From contig CALUZM010000009.1 of the NCBI GenBank assembly GCA_944325245.1, positions 1 through 51,671 of the forward strand: a stretch of DNA of 51,671 nucleotides, given 5' to 3'. Position numbers and translations under genes: made by a program. The stretch comes from an uncultured Massilimicrobiota sp. (GTDB lineage: Bacteria; Bacillota_I; Bacilli_A; Erysipelotrichales; Coprobacillaceae). The notes beneath the pieces were generated by a model. It searched no databases, had not been told where the DNA came from, and saw only the letters and a list, made by a program, of their open reading frames with translations. Below, in pieces: positions 1 through 8,395 of the stretch (position 1 is its first letter; each line of letters starts with the position of its first letter).

Positions 1-2426
1 ATATTGTCTTATTAATTGGTGGACGTACTGGTCGTGATGGTATTGGTGGCGCAACAGGTTCATCAAAATCACATGAACTCAAAACTACAACAACAGCTGG
101 AGCTGAAGTTCAAAAAGGAAATCCAGTAGAAGAAAGAAAGATTCAAAGATTATTTAGAAATCCAGAAGTTTCAAAACGTATTGTACGTTGTAATGACTTT
201 GGAGCTGGTGGTGTTTGTGTTGCAGTTGGAGAATTGGCTGATGGATTGGATATTAATTTAGATGCTGTCCTTAAAAAATATGAAGGTTTAACAGGAACTG
301 AACTTGCTATCTCTGAATCACAGGAACGTATGGCGATTGTCATTGATCCTCGTGATGAAGCTTTTATCAAAGATGCTTGTGATCAGGAAAACTTGGAAGT
401 TGTCAAAGTTGCAACAGTCACAGATAAGAATCGTTTAACGATGACATATATGGGACAGACAGTTGTTGATATTGACCGTGCTTTCTTAGATAAGAATGGG
501 GCTTCTCGTTATCAGAATATTAAAGTTGAATTACCTGATTTTACAAAAACACCTTTTGATGCACAGAAACAGGAATCTTTTGTGCAAACATCAAAAGACG
601 TTTTAAGTCGTTTATCAGTATGTAGTCAAAAAGGTCTTGTTGAACGTTTTGACTCTTCAATTGGCAATGGAACTGTTTTATCTCCTTTTGGTGGAAAAAC
701 ATTAAGAACAGAAACTGAAGGAATGGCTGCTTTAATTCCAGTTTTAGGAAAAGAAACAACAACTTGTTCATTAATGAGTTATGGATATAATCCAGTGATT
801 TCAAAATGGTCTCCTTATCATGGAGCTATGTATGCGATTGTTGAATCTATTGCAAAAATTGTCGCAATGGGTGGAGATTATCATACGATTCGTTTCTCTT
901 TCCAAGAATACTTTGAAAAATTACTTGATGTTCCTGAAAAATGGGGAAAACCATTTGCAGCATTGTTAGGTGCCTATCGTGTACAGTCTGAAATGAAACT
1001 GCCATCTATTGGTGGCAAAGATTCAATGTCTGGTTCATTTGAAGATATCCATGTGCCACCAACATTAGTCTCTTTTGCAATTACCGGAGCTGATGTACAT
1101 GATGTCATGACACCTGAATTAAAAGCAGCAGGACATACATTGGTTGAAGTGATGTTACCTAAAGATGCATTCCATATTTATGACTTTGATGCTTTAAAAG
1201 TACAATATGATGGCATTATGAAATTGATGAAAGATCATCAAGTTTATAGTGCTTATACAGTTAAAGATGGTGGGGTTATTGAAGCTGTTTATAAAATGGC
1301 TTTTGGAAATGCGATTGGTGTGCAATTCAATAATGAATTATCATTAGAAAGCTTAGTGCAAAAAGACTATGGACATATGATTCTAGAAGTGGAAAATGAT
1401 TCCGTTGTGACATTACCACATACAAGAATCATTGGACATACAATAGAATCATCTGATATGATATATCGTGATGAAACTTTATCATTAGATGAAGCTTATC
1501 ATGTCTTTGAATCTGTTTTAGATGATGTCTATCCAACAAAAGAAAAAGCACCAACATCAGATATGATTGTGAAAGATTGTCATGAAAGAAGTCCATTAAA
1601 AGCGAAGCAGACTTATGATGAAGTCAAAGTTGTGATTCCTGTTTTCCCAGGAACAAACTGTGAATATGATTCAAAACGTGCTTTTGAGCGTGCTGGCGCA
1701 AAAGTTCAGCTTGTTTTAATGAGAAATAAGACAGCTCAGGAAATGAAAGATTCTGTCGATGAATTGGAAAAAGCCATTCGCAGTGCTCAAATTATGATGT
1801 TACCAGGTGGATTCAGTGCTGGTGATGAACCAGAAGGGTCAGGAAAATTTATTGCGACTGTCTTAAGAAATCCAAGATTAAAGAGTGCTATCGATGATTT
1901 ATTAGACAATCGTGATGGTCTGATGATTGGAATCTGTAATGGGTTCCAGGCTCTTGTGAAATTAGGATTACTTCCTTATGGGCATATCAAAGACATGGAT
2001 GAAAATGATCCAACATTAACATTCAATACAATTGGACGCCACTTATCTCAGATGGTTAATACAAGAATTGCGTCTGTACGTTCACCATGGTTAACTGGTG
2101 TCAATGTTGGTGATATTCATACAGTACCGATCTCTCATGGAGAAGGACGTTTTGTGGCACCAAAAGAAGTCATTGAAAAACTGTTTGAAAATGGACAGGT
2201 ATTTAGTCAATATGTTGATGAAAATGGACAACCAACAATGGTTTCACCATATAATCCTAATGGATCAATGATGGCGATTGAAGGTATTATTTCTTGTGAT
2301 GGAAGAGTCTTAGGAAAAATGGCTCATAGTGAACGTCAAGGTGAAAATAGAAATAAGAATATTTATGGTGACATGGATCAGAAATTATTTGAAGCAGGCG
2401 TAAATTATTTTAAAGGTGGTAAATAA
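1..2426 (+). CDS. purL: Phosphoribosylformylglycinamidine synthase, large single-chain type (5' end missing)
   Basis: Converts FGAR, glutamine and ATP to FGAM in de novo purine synthesis, in the cytoplasm. The reading frame is open from base 3 and runs off the left edge, so 807 C-terminal residues are visible. The first visible residues contain GGRTGRDGIGGATGSS, typical of the synthase ATP-binding part. From about visible residue 540 a class I glutamine amidotransferase domain follows: PVFPGTNCEYD, LPGGFSAGDEP, the nucleophile Cys in GICNGF (about residue 645) and the His/Glu pair in HGEGRF. Synthase and glutaminase fused in one chain identify the large PurL form (about 1200 residues in Clostridia and proteobacteria), not the PurL/PurQ/PurS complex of Bacillus. 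purB starts on the base after the stop codon, so the two are co-transcribed. Confidence 0.97.
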   Translation, partial: IVLLIGGRTGRDGIGGATGSSKSHELKTTTTAGAEVQKGNPVEERKIQRLFRNPEVSKRIVRCNDFGAGGVCVAVGELADGLDINLDAVLKKYEGLTGTELAISESQERMAIVIDPRDEAFIKDACDQENLEVVKVATVTDKNRLTMTYMGQTVVDIDRAFLDKNGASRYQNIKVELPDFTKTPFDAQKQESFVQTSKDVLSRLSVCSQKGLVERFDSSIGNGTVLSPFGGKTLRTETEGMAALIPVLGKETTTCSLMSYGYNPVISKWSPYHGAMYAIVESIAKIVAMGGDYHTIRFSFQEYFEKLLDVPEKWGKPFAALLGAYRVQSEMKLPSIGGKDSMSGSFEDIHVPPTLVSFAITGADVHDVMTPELKAAGHTLVEVMLPKDAFHIYDFDALKVQYDGIMKLMKDHQVYSAYTVKDGGVIEAVYKMAFGNAIGVQFNNELSLESLVQKDYGHMILEVENDSVVTLPHTRIIGHTIESSDMIYRDETLSLDEAYHVFESVLDDVYPTKEKAPTSDMIVKDCHERSPLKAKQTYDEVKVVIPVFPGTNCEYDSKRAFERAGAKVQLVLMRNKTAQEMKDSVDELEKAIRSAQIMMLPGGFSAGDEPEGSGKFIATVLRNPRLKSAIDDLLDNRDGLMIGICNGFQALVKLGLLPYGHIKDMDENDPTLTFNTIGRHLSQMVNTRIASVRSPWLTGVNVGDIHTVPISHGEGRFVAPKEVIEKLFENGQVFSQYVDENGQPTMVSPYNPNGSMMAIEGIISCDGRVLGKMAHSERQGENRNKNIYGDMDQKLFEAGVNYFKGGK

Positions 2427-3803
2427 ATGGAAAAACAAGTTTTTGAAAGTATGACAATTTGTCCTTTAGATGGACGTTATGCAAATATTAAAGAATCTTT
2501 AGCTGAATATTTCAGCGAATATGCTTTGGTCAAATATCGTGTTTTTGTAGAAATTCAATGGTTGAAGTTTTTAATTGAAAATGTTGAAAGTGATATCCTA
2601 AAGAAATTTGATCAGTCTCATATGAAACAGATAGAAAAGATTGCCGATGAATTTGATGAAGATGCTTTTGCTAAAATTAAAGACATTGAAGCAACAACAC
2701 GTCATGATGTCAAAGCTGTTGAATATTATATTGGAAATACTTTAAAGGAAATGGGATATGATTATCTGATCAGCTTTGTTCATATTGGATGTACTTCAGA
2801 AGATATTAATAATACATCTTATGCCTGTATGATTAAACATGGTTTAAAGGATGTTTGGTTAAAGAAAGCTAAAGAAGTTGTCGATGCCATGAATAAATGG
2901 GCTGTCGAACATAGTGATGATGCAATGCTTGCACATACCCATGGACAGCCAGCCACACCAACAACAATTGGTAAAGAATTTAAAGTTTATGCTTATCGTT
3001 TTGCTTCTAGCATTGAAAATATTGAAAATATTCAGATTAAAGCCAAGTTTAATGGGGCTACTGGTAACTATAGTGCCATCTTAACAGCATTCCCACGCCT
3101 TGACTGGCCTGCTTTAGCAAAGAAATTTGTGGAAGACTATTTAGGGTTAACATTCAATCCATTAACAACACAAATTGAAAGCCATGACTATACTTGTCAT
3201 ATTTTAGATGGTATTCGTCATTTCAATAATATTTTAATGGATTTAGATGTTGATATGTGGCTTTATATTTCTATGGAATATTTTAAACAGATTCCAGTTC
3301 AAGGTGAAGTTGGAAGCAGTACAATGCCTCATAAGGTCAATCCTATTCGCTTTGAAAACAGTGAAGCCAATGCTGATATGTCTAATCATATCTGTGTTGC
3401 CTTATCTAATAAACTTCCTAAATCACGTATGCAAAGAGATTTATCTGATTCATCAAGTCAGAGAAATTTAGGCCTAGCCTTTGGTTATTCTTTACAGGCT
3501 ATGAATGAAACATTAAATGGTCTTGCTAAATGTGTTGTTAATAAAGAAAAGCTTGCAGCTGATTTAAACGAAAAATGGGAAGTTTTAGCTGAACCTATTC
3601 AAACAATGTTAAGAAAATATGGTGTCCCTGATGCTTATGATACTTTAAAAGCTCTCACAAGAGGTAAGAGTATTTCTAAAGAAGATATCTTGAAATTTGC
3701 TGAAAGTCTTGATATTTTATCTGACGAAGATCGTGAAACATTGATTCATATGACACCTGCTTCTTATATTGGAAAAGCAAGTGAACTTGCCAAAATGAAA
3801 TAG
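2427..3803 (+). CDS. purB: Adenylosuccinate lyase
   Basis: Cleaves SAICAR and adenylosuccinate, releasing fumarate, in purine synthesis. It is 458 residues and full length. The fumarase/aspartase superfamily signature SSTMPHKVNPIRFE lies at about residues 295-308 and contains the mobile-loop catalytic serine; THGQPATP (about 169-176) carries a catalytic histidine. From family knowledge, the start (PLDGRY, FSEYALVKYRV, QWLKFL) and the end (WEVLAEPIQT, TPASYIG) resemble the Escherichia coli type of PurB more than the shorter Bacillus type. It begins immediately after purL with its ribosome site inside the purL end (AAAGGTGG), and a strong terminator follows. Confidence 0.97.
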   Translation: MEKQVFESMTICPLDGRYANIKESLAEYFSEYALVKYRVFVEIQWLKFLIENVESDILKKFDQSHMKQIEKIADEFDEDAFAKIKDIEATTRHDVKAVEYYIGNTLKEMGYDYLISFVHIGCTSEDINNTSYACMIKHGLKDVWLKKAKEVVDAMNKWAVEHSDDAMLAHTHGQPATPTTIGKEFKVYAYRFASSIENIENIQIKAKFNGATGNYSAILTAFPRLDWPALAKKFVEDYLGLTFNPLTTQIESHDYTCHILDGIRHFNNILMDLDVDMWLYISMEYFKQIPVQGEVGSSTMPHKVNPIRFENSEANADMSNHICVALSNKLPKSRMQRDLSDSSSQRNLGLAFGYSLQAMNETLNGLAKCVVNKEKLAADLNEKWEVLAEPIQTMLRKYGVPDAYDTLKALTRGKSISKEDILKFAESLDILSDEDRETLIHMTPASYIGKASELAKMK

Positions 3804-3805
3804 TA

Positions 3806-3832
3806 AGGTCCCTCTTTTGAGGGATCTTTTTG
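3806..3832 (+). terminator. Intrinsic terminator of the purL-purB unit
   Basis: GGTCCCTC, a short T-rich loop, then GAGGGATC followed by TTTTT, starting two bases after the purB stop codon. Confidence 0.9.
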
Positions 3833-4036
3833 CATAATGAACTGTTATGCTGTTAAAAATGAACTCATAAAGAAGAAAAACTTAATAAAAGACATCATTG
3901 TTCAATAGACATTAAGAGAAGAATAGTCACTGAAAAAGGAATTATTTTTTTCTATTGTTTTAATAGTTTATATCCTTTTATAGTAAAAAAATAAGATAAT
4001 ATAGTGTATAAAACTCTTGAAACTGCATATATTATT
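3833..4036. other. AT-rich intergenic spacer with no recognised element
   Basis: About 200 bases between the purB terminator and the toxin-antitoxin operator. I see no convincing reading frame, hairpin or repeat here. Confidence 0.6.
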
Positions 4037-4080
4037 AATGTAATTCAATGTATTGACAATGAATTACATTTTGTTATAAT
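4037..4080 (+). promoter_or_regulatory. Promoter and palindromic operator of the toxin-antitoxin operon
   Basis: AATGTAATTCA (4037-4047) and TGAATTACATT (4060-4070) are a perfect 11-base inverted repeat with 12 bases between. The consensus -35 TTGACA (4053-4058) sits inside it, and the consensus -10 TATAAT (4075-4080) follows after 16 bases. This geometry would let a DinJ-type antitoxin or the DinJ/YafQ complex block RNA polymerase. Autoregulation is inferred from the family. Confidence 0.85.
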
Positions 4081-4106
4081 AATGGTAAGAAGGAGGCGAA
4101 TGAGAT

Positions 4107-4361
4107 ATGGCGCAAATGAGTTTTAGAATCAATGATTCAATCAAAAAAGATTTCGAAAAGATATGTGAAGAACTTGGCTTGAATCCTACAACTGCCTTGA
4201 CTATTTTCATTAAGAAAATGTGCAGAGAGCATAGAATACCGTTTGAAGTTTCTCTATATAATAGTGATACTCTTAAAATATTAGATGAAACGACTAGAAA
4301 CCAGAATCTCAGTCAAACATTTGATACTGTAGATGAATTATTCGATGATTTAGATGCTTAA
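4107..4361 (+). CDS. dinJ: RelB/DinJ family antitoxin
   Basis: Antitoxin of a type II module; expected to bind and neutralise the neighbouring YafQ-like ribonuclease and to repress the operon. 84 residues. The N-terminal half (SFRINDSIKKDFEKICEELG, then NPTTALTIFIKKM) is the ribbon-helix-helix DNA-binding region of RelB/DinJ proteins; the acidic C-terminal part (about residues 55-84, ending VDELFDDLDA) is the likely toxin-wrapping segment. The ribosome site AGGAGG (4091-4096) supports the ATG at 4107. The end overlaps the toxin start by eight bases, implying coupled translation. Confidence 0.93.
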   Translation: MAQMSFRINDSIKKDFEKICEELGLNPTTALTIFIKKMCREHRIPFEVSLYNSDTLKILDETTRNQNLSQTFDTVDELFDDLDA

Positions 4362-4626
4362 AATCAGATATCATAATGCCTTTAAAAAAGACTATAAGTT
4401 AATGAAGAAACGTGGAATGAAATTGGAAAAGCTGAAATACGTCGTTAATGAATTGGCTAATCAGCATCCACTTGATGAAAAATACCGAGACCATGAACTG
4501 ATGGGCAATTATAGAAGTTTTAGAGAATGTCATATTGAGCCCGATTGGCTTCTCATTTATAGAATAGAAAAAGATGAACTAACACTTGTGTTGGTTCGTA
4601 CAGGAATACATTCTGATTTATTTTAG
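4354..4626 (+). CDS. yafQ: YafQ-type mRNA interferase toxin
   Basis: Small basic protein (90 residues) of the RelE/ParE superfamily, YafQ branch, which cleaves mRNA in the ribosomal A site. Diagnostic stretch: YRDHELMGNYRSFRECHIEP, followed by DWLLIY and RTGIHSDLF. The family's catalytic positions are all present: Asp46/His47, His60, Asp64 and His86, so the toxin looks intact. It has no good ribosome site of its own and starts inside dinJ (overlap 4354-4361), which keeps toxin synthesis tied to antitoxin synthesis. A terminator follows at once, so this is a closed two-gene cassette. Confidence 0.93.
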   Translation: MLKIRYHNAFKKDYKLMKKRGMKLEKLKYVVNELANQHPLDEKYRDHELMGNYRSFRECHIEPDWLLIYRIEKDELTLVLVRTGIHSDLF

Positions 4627-4637
4627 AATGAAATTCA

Positions 4638-4665
4638 GAGTCCCTCTTTGAGGGCTCTTTTTATT
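4638..4665 (+). terminator. Terminator of the toxin-antitoxin operon
   Basis: GAGTCCCTC, loop TTT, GAGGGCTC, then TTTTTATTT. The stem has one bulged T and resembles the purB terminator. Confidence 0.85.
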
Positions 4666-4842
4666 TCTTACAAAAAAGTGCCTACTTGTTAGATCAAGAC
4701 ATTATATTTATAATCATCATTGAAATATGAAAATGTGTTGAAAATAATGAGCTATGAGTAAAACATAATTTTTTTATTTGAGTGAAAGAAAAGAAATATG
4801 GATCTCTATATGATATAATACCTTATAAAGGGAGATGAAATC

Positions 4843-5220
4843 ATGGGGTATAGACATCTTTATAATCCTGGATTATCAAAGGACATGTTAAAGAAAATCA
4901 ATGAGAGAATATATGCATTAGATGAAGTGGAAGATATTTATAAAGTGTTAAATAATCATTATCAGGCAAAAAATAAAGGTTGGATTCGTGCCATAGCTAT
5001 CACTATGATTTGCCTTTTTGGTGTTGGAATACTGGGCTTGAGTCAGGTTCAAAGTCGCGCTTTTATGATTTATTTGGGTTCATTAGTTGTGGTATGTCTG
5101 TTATGTCTTGTGATATTGATTTATGCAAAAATTAATTTTGTAGATAAGGAAATCAGACAGTTTCGACAAGCTCTGGCAATAGGTTATCCAGAATTATATG
5201 AGAGATTTTTCGTGAAATAA
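4843..5220 (+). CDS. Small two-helix membrane protein of unknown function
   Basis: 125 residues, not recognised. The first 45 residues are soluble and charged; two hydrophobic segments follow at about residues 48-68 and 75-95; the tail is basic/amphipathic (DKEIRQFRQALAIGYPELYERF). The start at 4843 is supported by GGGAGATG just upstream and by a -10-like TATAAT at 4814-4819. It lies alone between the toxin-antitoxin cassette and the chromate-transporter pair. No enzymatic motif is visible. Confidence 0.75.
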   Translation: MGYRHLYNPGLSKDMLKKINERIYALDEVEDIYKVLNNHYQAKNKGWIRAIAITMICLFGVGILGLSQVQSRAFMIYLGSLVVVCLLCLVILIYAKINFVDKEIRQFRQALAIGYPELYERFFVK

Positions 5221-5291
5221 AGATAATCTTTACATAAAACAGATGTTAACTTTGGTTATCATGATATGATGTGATGAGGGAGTGATTCAAT

Positions 5292-5849
5292 GTGAAAAAG
5301 AAGCAATTGTGGAAATTGTTTATTTCCACATTTTATTTAAGTGCTTTTACTTTTGGTGGTGGTTATGTCATTGTGACATTAATGCGTAAAAAATTTGTAG
5401 ATGAATATCATTGGATTGAAGAAGATGAAATGTTGGATTTGGTTGCTATTGCTCAATCTTCGCCAGGGGCTATTGCCGTAAATGGAGCTATTGTCATTGG
5501 ATATAAACTTGCAGGTATCATAGGTGTTGTAATCAGTGTTTTAGCAGCTATTCTACCTCCTTTTTTCATTATCACATTGGTTTCATCTTTTTATGCATTT
5601 TTTAAGGATAATCCATTGGTAGCTGCAATGCTAGAAGGAATGCAGGCTGGAGTTGGAGCAGTCATTACAGCGGTTGTTTTTGAAATGGGTGCTGGTATCT
5701 TGAAAGAAAAAAATATTTTATATCTTTTGATCATGTTATGTTCATTTGTTGCAACATATGTTTTCAATATCAATGTTGTTTTTGTGATTTTGCTATGTAT
5801 GTTGATTGGTATCATCAAAACTTATCTGGAAAAGAGGTTTGTACAATGA
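5292..5849 (+). CDS. Chromate transporter family protein, N-type half (ChrA)
   Basis: A 185-residue membrane protein of the short CHR family. It has the family's FTFGGGYVIVTLM near the N-terminus (about residues 18-31) and QSSPGAIAVN (about 56-65). Short CHR proteins work as pairs, each with about six membrane segments; chromate export is known for some members, but the substrate of gut-bacterial pairs is generally unproven. The start is GTG at 5292, preceded by GAGGGAG (5276-5282). An ATG at 5290 would read ATG-TGA and stop at once, so it cannot be the start of this protein. It overlaps the second half by ATGA. Confidence 0.9.
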   Translation: MKKKQLWKLFISTFYLSAFTFGGGYVIVTLMRKKFVDEYHWIEEDEMLDLVAIAQSSPGAIAVNGAIVIGYKLAGIIGVVISVLAAILPPFFIITLVSSFYAFFKDNPLVAAMLEGMQAGVGAVITAVVFEMGAGILKEKNILYLLIMLCSFVATYVFNINVVFVILLCMLIGIIKTYLEKRFVQ

Positions 5850-6406
5850 TTTATTGGCAGTTGTTTTTAAGTTTTATACAGATTGGAGCCTTGAGTTTTG
5901 GAGGTGGATATGCTGCCATGCCACTGATACAAAATCAGGTCGTTGATATTCACCATTGGCTTAGTGTTGGAGAATTTAATGATCTTGTGACTATTTCACA
6001 AATGACACCGGGGCCTATTGCCATTAATTCAGCAACCTTTGTCGGTGAGAAAATAGGTGGTTTATGGGGTGCTGTCATTGCCACAATTGGATGTATTTTA
6101 CCTTCTTTAATCATCGTGACACTTATTGCTTATTTTTATATGAAATATCGTCATCTTGAATCTTTACAAAGCGTTTTGAATGTTTTAAGACCTGCAGTTG
6201 TTGCGATGATTGCCTCAGCTGGGATTTCGATTATTGTGACAGCTGTCTTTGGTGAACAGGCCATCATAGCTTGGACGCATTTAAAAGTGAATATGCTGGT
6301 TATTTTTATCATCTGTCTATTTTTGCTTTTAAAATATAAGATGAGTCCGATTGCTGTTATGTTAATAGGTGGGTTGTGTGAAGTCTTTTATCAGTTTCTT
6401 TTATGA
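5846..6406 (+). CDS. Chromate transporter family protein, second half (ChrA)
   Basis: A 186-residue partner of the preceding protein. It carries LSFGGGYAAMPLI (about residues 15-27) and the more conserved MTPGPIAINSATFVG (about 51-65), then several hydrophobic helices. I chose the ATG at 5846, which overlaps the upstream stop as ATGA, because AAAGAGG precedes it and the family N-terminus (WQLFLSFIQIG) begins right there; an upstream in-frame extension has no family similarity. The two genes form one translationally coupled unit. Confidence 0.9.
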   Translation: MIYWQLFLSFIQIGALSFGGGYAAMPLIQNQVVDIHHWLSVGEFNDLVTISQMTPGPIAINSATFVGEKIGGLWGAVIATIGCILPSLIIVTLIAYFYMKYRHLESLQSVLNVLRPAVVAMIASAGISIIVTAVFGEQAIIAWTHLKVNMLVIFIICLFLLLKYKMSPIAVMLIGGLCEVFYQFLL

Positions 6407-6506
6407 TAAGAGTTCTCTATTTGTGATTTTCGTTAAAATGGATTACGAATGTATGATTTAAAGACGATTTTTTATGAAAATCAAAAAAGAAATATGTCGA
6501 TATTTA

Positions 6507-6555
6507 TGTTAAGATTGTGTTAAAAATATTTACATTATGTAAAGAATATGTTAAG
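6507..6555 (+). promoter_or_regulatory. Pho-box-like direct repeats upstream of the phosphate cotransporter
   Basis: TGTTAAG (6507), TGTTAAA (6518), TGTAAAG (6538) and TGTTAAG (6549) lie mostly 11 bases apart; the slot at 6529 holds a degenerate TTTACAT. Read on the other strand these are TTAACA-type hexamers with five-base gaps, the format known for the Bacillus PhoP box. A -10-like TATAAA is at 6567-6572. PhoP/PhoB control is inferred from the repeats plus the downstream gene. Confidence 0.55.
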
Positions 6556-6585
6556 TTTTAGTTGTGTATAAATAGGAGGGACATG

Positions 6586-8283
6586 ATGGAACTGACAAAC
6601 ATATTCTCTTTACTTGGAGGGTTAGCTTTATTCCTTTATGGAATGACAATGATGTCCAATGGTCTAGAGCTGGCAGCCGGGAATAAGATGAAGTCAATTT
6701 TAGAGAAATTGACATCAAATCGTTTTTTAGGTGTTGCAGTGGGAGCTTTGATTACAGCGATTATTCAATCATCTTCAGCAACAACAGTCATGGTTGTAGG
6801 TTTTGTGAATGCTGGATTGATGCAATTAACAAATGCAGTTTGGGTCATTATGGGTGCCAATATTGGAACCACGATTACAGGACAGCTGATTGCTTTAGAT
6901 ATCACTGCATTAGCACCAATTATTGCCTTTGTAGGTGTTGTCTTGATAGCATTCTTTAAAAGCAAGACACTGGATGCATTTGGCGAAATTATCGCTGGTT
7001 TAGGTATTTTATTTATGGGGATGGAAATGATGTCAACAGCGATGGCACCATTAAGAAATTCACCAGAATTTGCGAGTCTTGTAGCAAACTTCCAGAATCC
7101 ATTGATTGGTATTTTAGTCGGAGCAGTCTTTACAGCTATTATCCAATCTTCATCAGCTTCTGTAGGAATTTTGCAGGCTCTAGCAATGAGTGGAGTCGTC
7201 ACTTTACCATCAGCAATCTATGTTTTATTTGGACAAAATATTGGAACATGTATTACAGCTGTTTTAGCAGCAATTGGAACGAATCGTAATGCCAAACGAA
7301 CAACGATTATTCATTTATCATTTAATATTATTGGAACAATTATATTCGTAATTATCAGTTTGGTGACACCATTTGCGACATTTATGGCATCTTTAACACC
7401 AACAAATCCAGCAGCACAGATTGCCAATGTACATACGTTATTTAATGTTGTGACAACAATTGTTTTATTACCAGTTGGTACAAAGTTAGTTGATTTATCA
7501 TTCTTGATTTTACCTGAAAAACCTGAATTAGAAGGAAAGATGGAATTAAAATACTTGGATTTCAATATCTTTACAAATGATTATCATATTGGAACAAGTG
7601 CTATTGCTAATACACAATTGTTTAATGAAACACAAAATATGTTAGAAGTGGCTATTGATAATGTACGAAAGTCTTTTGAATTACTGATAGATTTTAAGGA
7701 AGATAAGTATGAAAAATTACAGAAAAATGAAGACTATATCAACTTCCTGAATAAGAATATTGTTGAATTTACAACAAATGCGATTTCAACTGAATTTCCA
7801 GTAGAGGGTGCACAGGCAATCGGATTGTTTATGAAAATCTCTTCTGATATTGAAAGAATTGGAGATCATGCGATGAACATTGCTCAAAGAGCAGAAGCCC
7901 TTTATAAGGATGATCGTCATTTTTCACATGAAGCTATGGATGAAATTGGCATTATGAGTAGTCTTTGTGTGAATATTCTTGATGAATTGAAAATTATGAA
8001 CTATGATGAATTTAGTGGCATCGTAGATAAAGTCGACGTGATTGAAGAGAATATTGATAAAACACATCATCAATTTACTATTAATCAGTTAGTCAGATTA
8101 AAAGATAAAAAATGTACAACAGAAAACAGTGTTGTTTATACAAAAATATTAACAGATTTTGAAAGAATTGGAGATCATGGTTTGAATATTGCGAAAGGAT
8201 TCTATAAAGCAAGAGAGGCTATGAAAGCCATGAAAATGATGAAACCAGAGATGGTTGAAGATTCAAAAACAGTGAATGCATAA
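6586..8283 (+). CDS. Na+/phosphate cotransporter with C-terminal PhoU-like domain
   Basis: 565 residues, NptA/YjbB-type Na/Pi cotransporter II family. The membrane part (about residues 1-310) has the family's two inverted repeats, each marked by a QSSS motif: IQSSSATTVM (about 61-70) and IQSSSASVG (about 186-194). The rest is a soluble helical PhoU-like region containing two similar stretches, DIERIGDHAMNIA and DFERIGDHGLNIA, as in PhoU tandem repeats. Transport of inorganic phosphate is inferred from the family. The ATG at 6586 is preferred: AGGAGGG ends six bases upstream, while an earlier TTG at 6562 has no site. Monocistronic, with its own terminator. Confidence 0.92.
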   Translation: MELTNIFSLLGGLALFLYGMTMMSNGLELAAGNKMKSILEKLTSNRFLGVAVGALITAIIQSSSATTVMVVGFVNAGLMQLTNAVWVIMGANIGTTITGQLIALDITALAPIIAFVGVVLIAFFKSKTLDAFGEIIAGLGILFMGMEMMSTAMAPLRNSPEFASLVANFQNPLIGILVGAVFTAIIQSSSASVGILQALAMSGVVTLPSAIYVLFGQNIGTCITAVLAAIGTNRNAKRTTIIHLSFNIIGTIIFVIISLVTPFATFMASLTPTNPAAQIANVHTLFNVVTTIVLLPVGTKLVDLSFLILPEKPELEGKMELKYLDFNIFTNDYHIGTSAIANTQLFNETQNMLEVAIDNVRKSFELLIDFKEDKYEKLQKNEDYINFLNKNIVEFTTNAISTEFPVEGAQAIGLFMKISSDIERIGDHAMNIAQRAEALYKDDRHFSHEAMDEIGIMSSLCVNILDELKIMNYDEFSGIVDKVDVIEENIDKTHHQFTINQLVRLKDKKCTTENSVVYTKILTDFERIGDHGLNIAKGFYKAREAMKAMKMMKPEMVEDSKTVNA

Positions 8284-8285
8284 AT

Positions 8286-8312
8286 GGGACTTTACAAAAA
8301 AGTCCTTTTTTA
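8286..8312 (+). terminator. Terminator after the Na/Pi cotransporter
   Basis: GGACTTT, short A-rich loop, AAAGTCC, then TTTTTTAT, three bases after the stop codon. Confidence 0.85.
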
Positions 8313-8395
8313 TGTCCTTGATATTGAAAGAAAAATATAGTCGAGTTTATGAAAATTTGCTATAATAAATAAAAATATATAAGGAGGTATTATGA

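Noticed and set aside
6562-6585. Upstream TTG start for the phosphate cotransporter
   Set aside because: It has no ribosome site and the strong AGGAGGG lies between it and the ATG at 6586.
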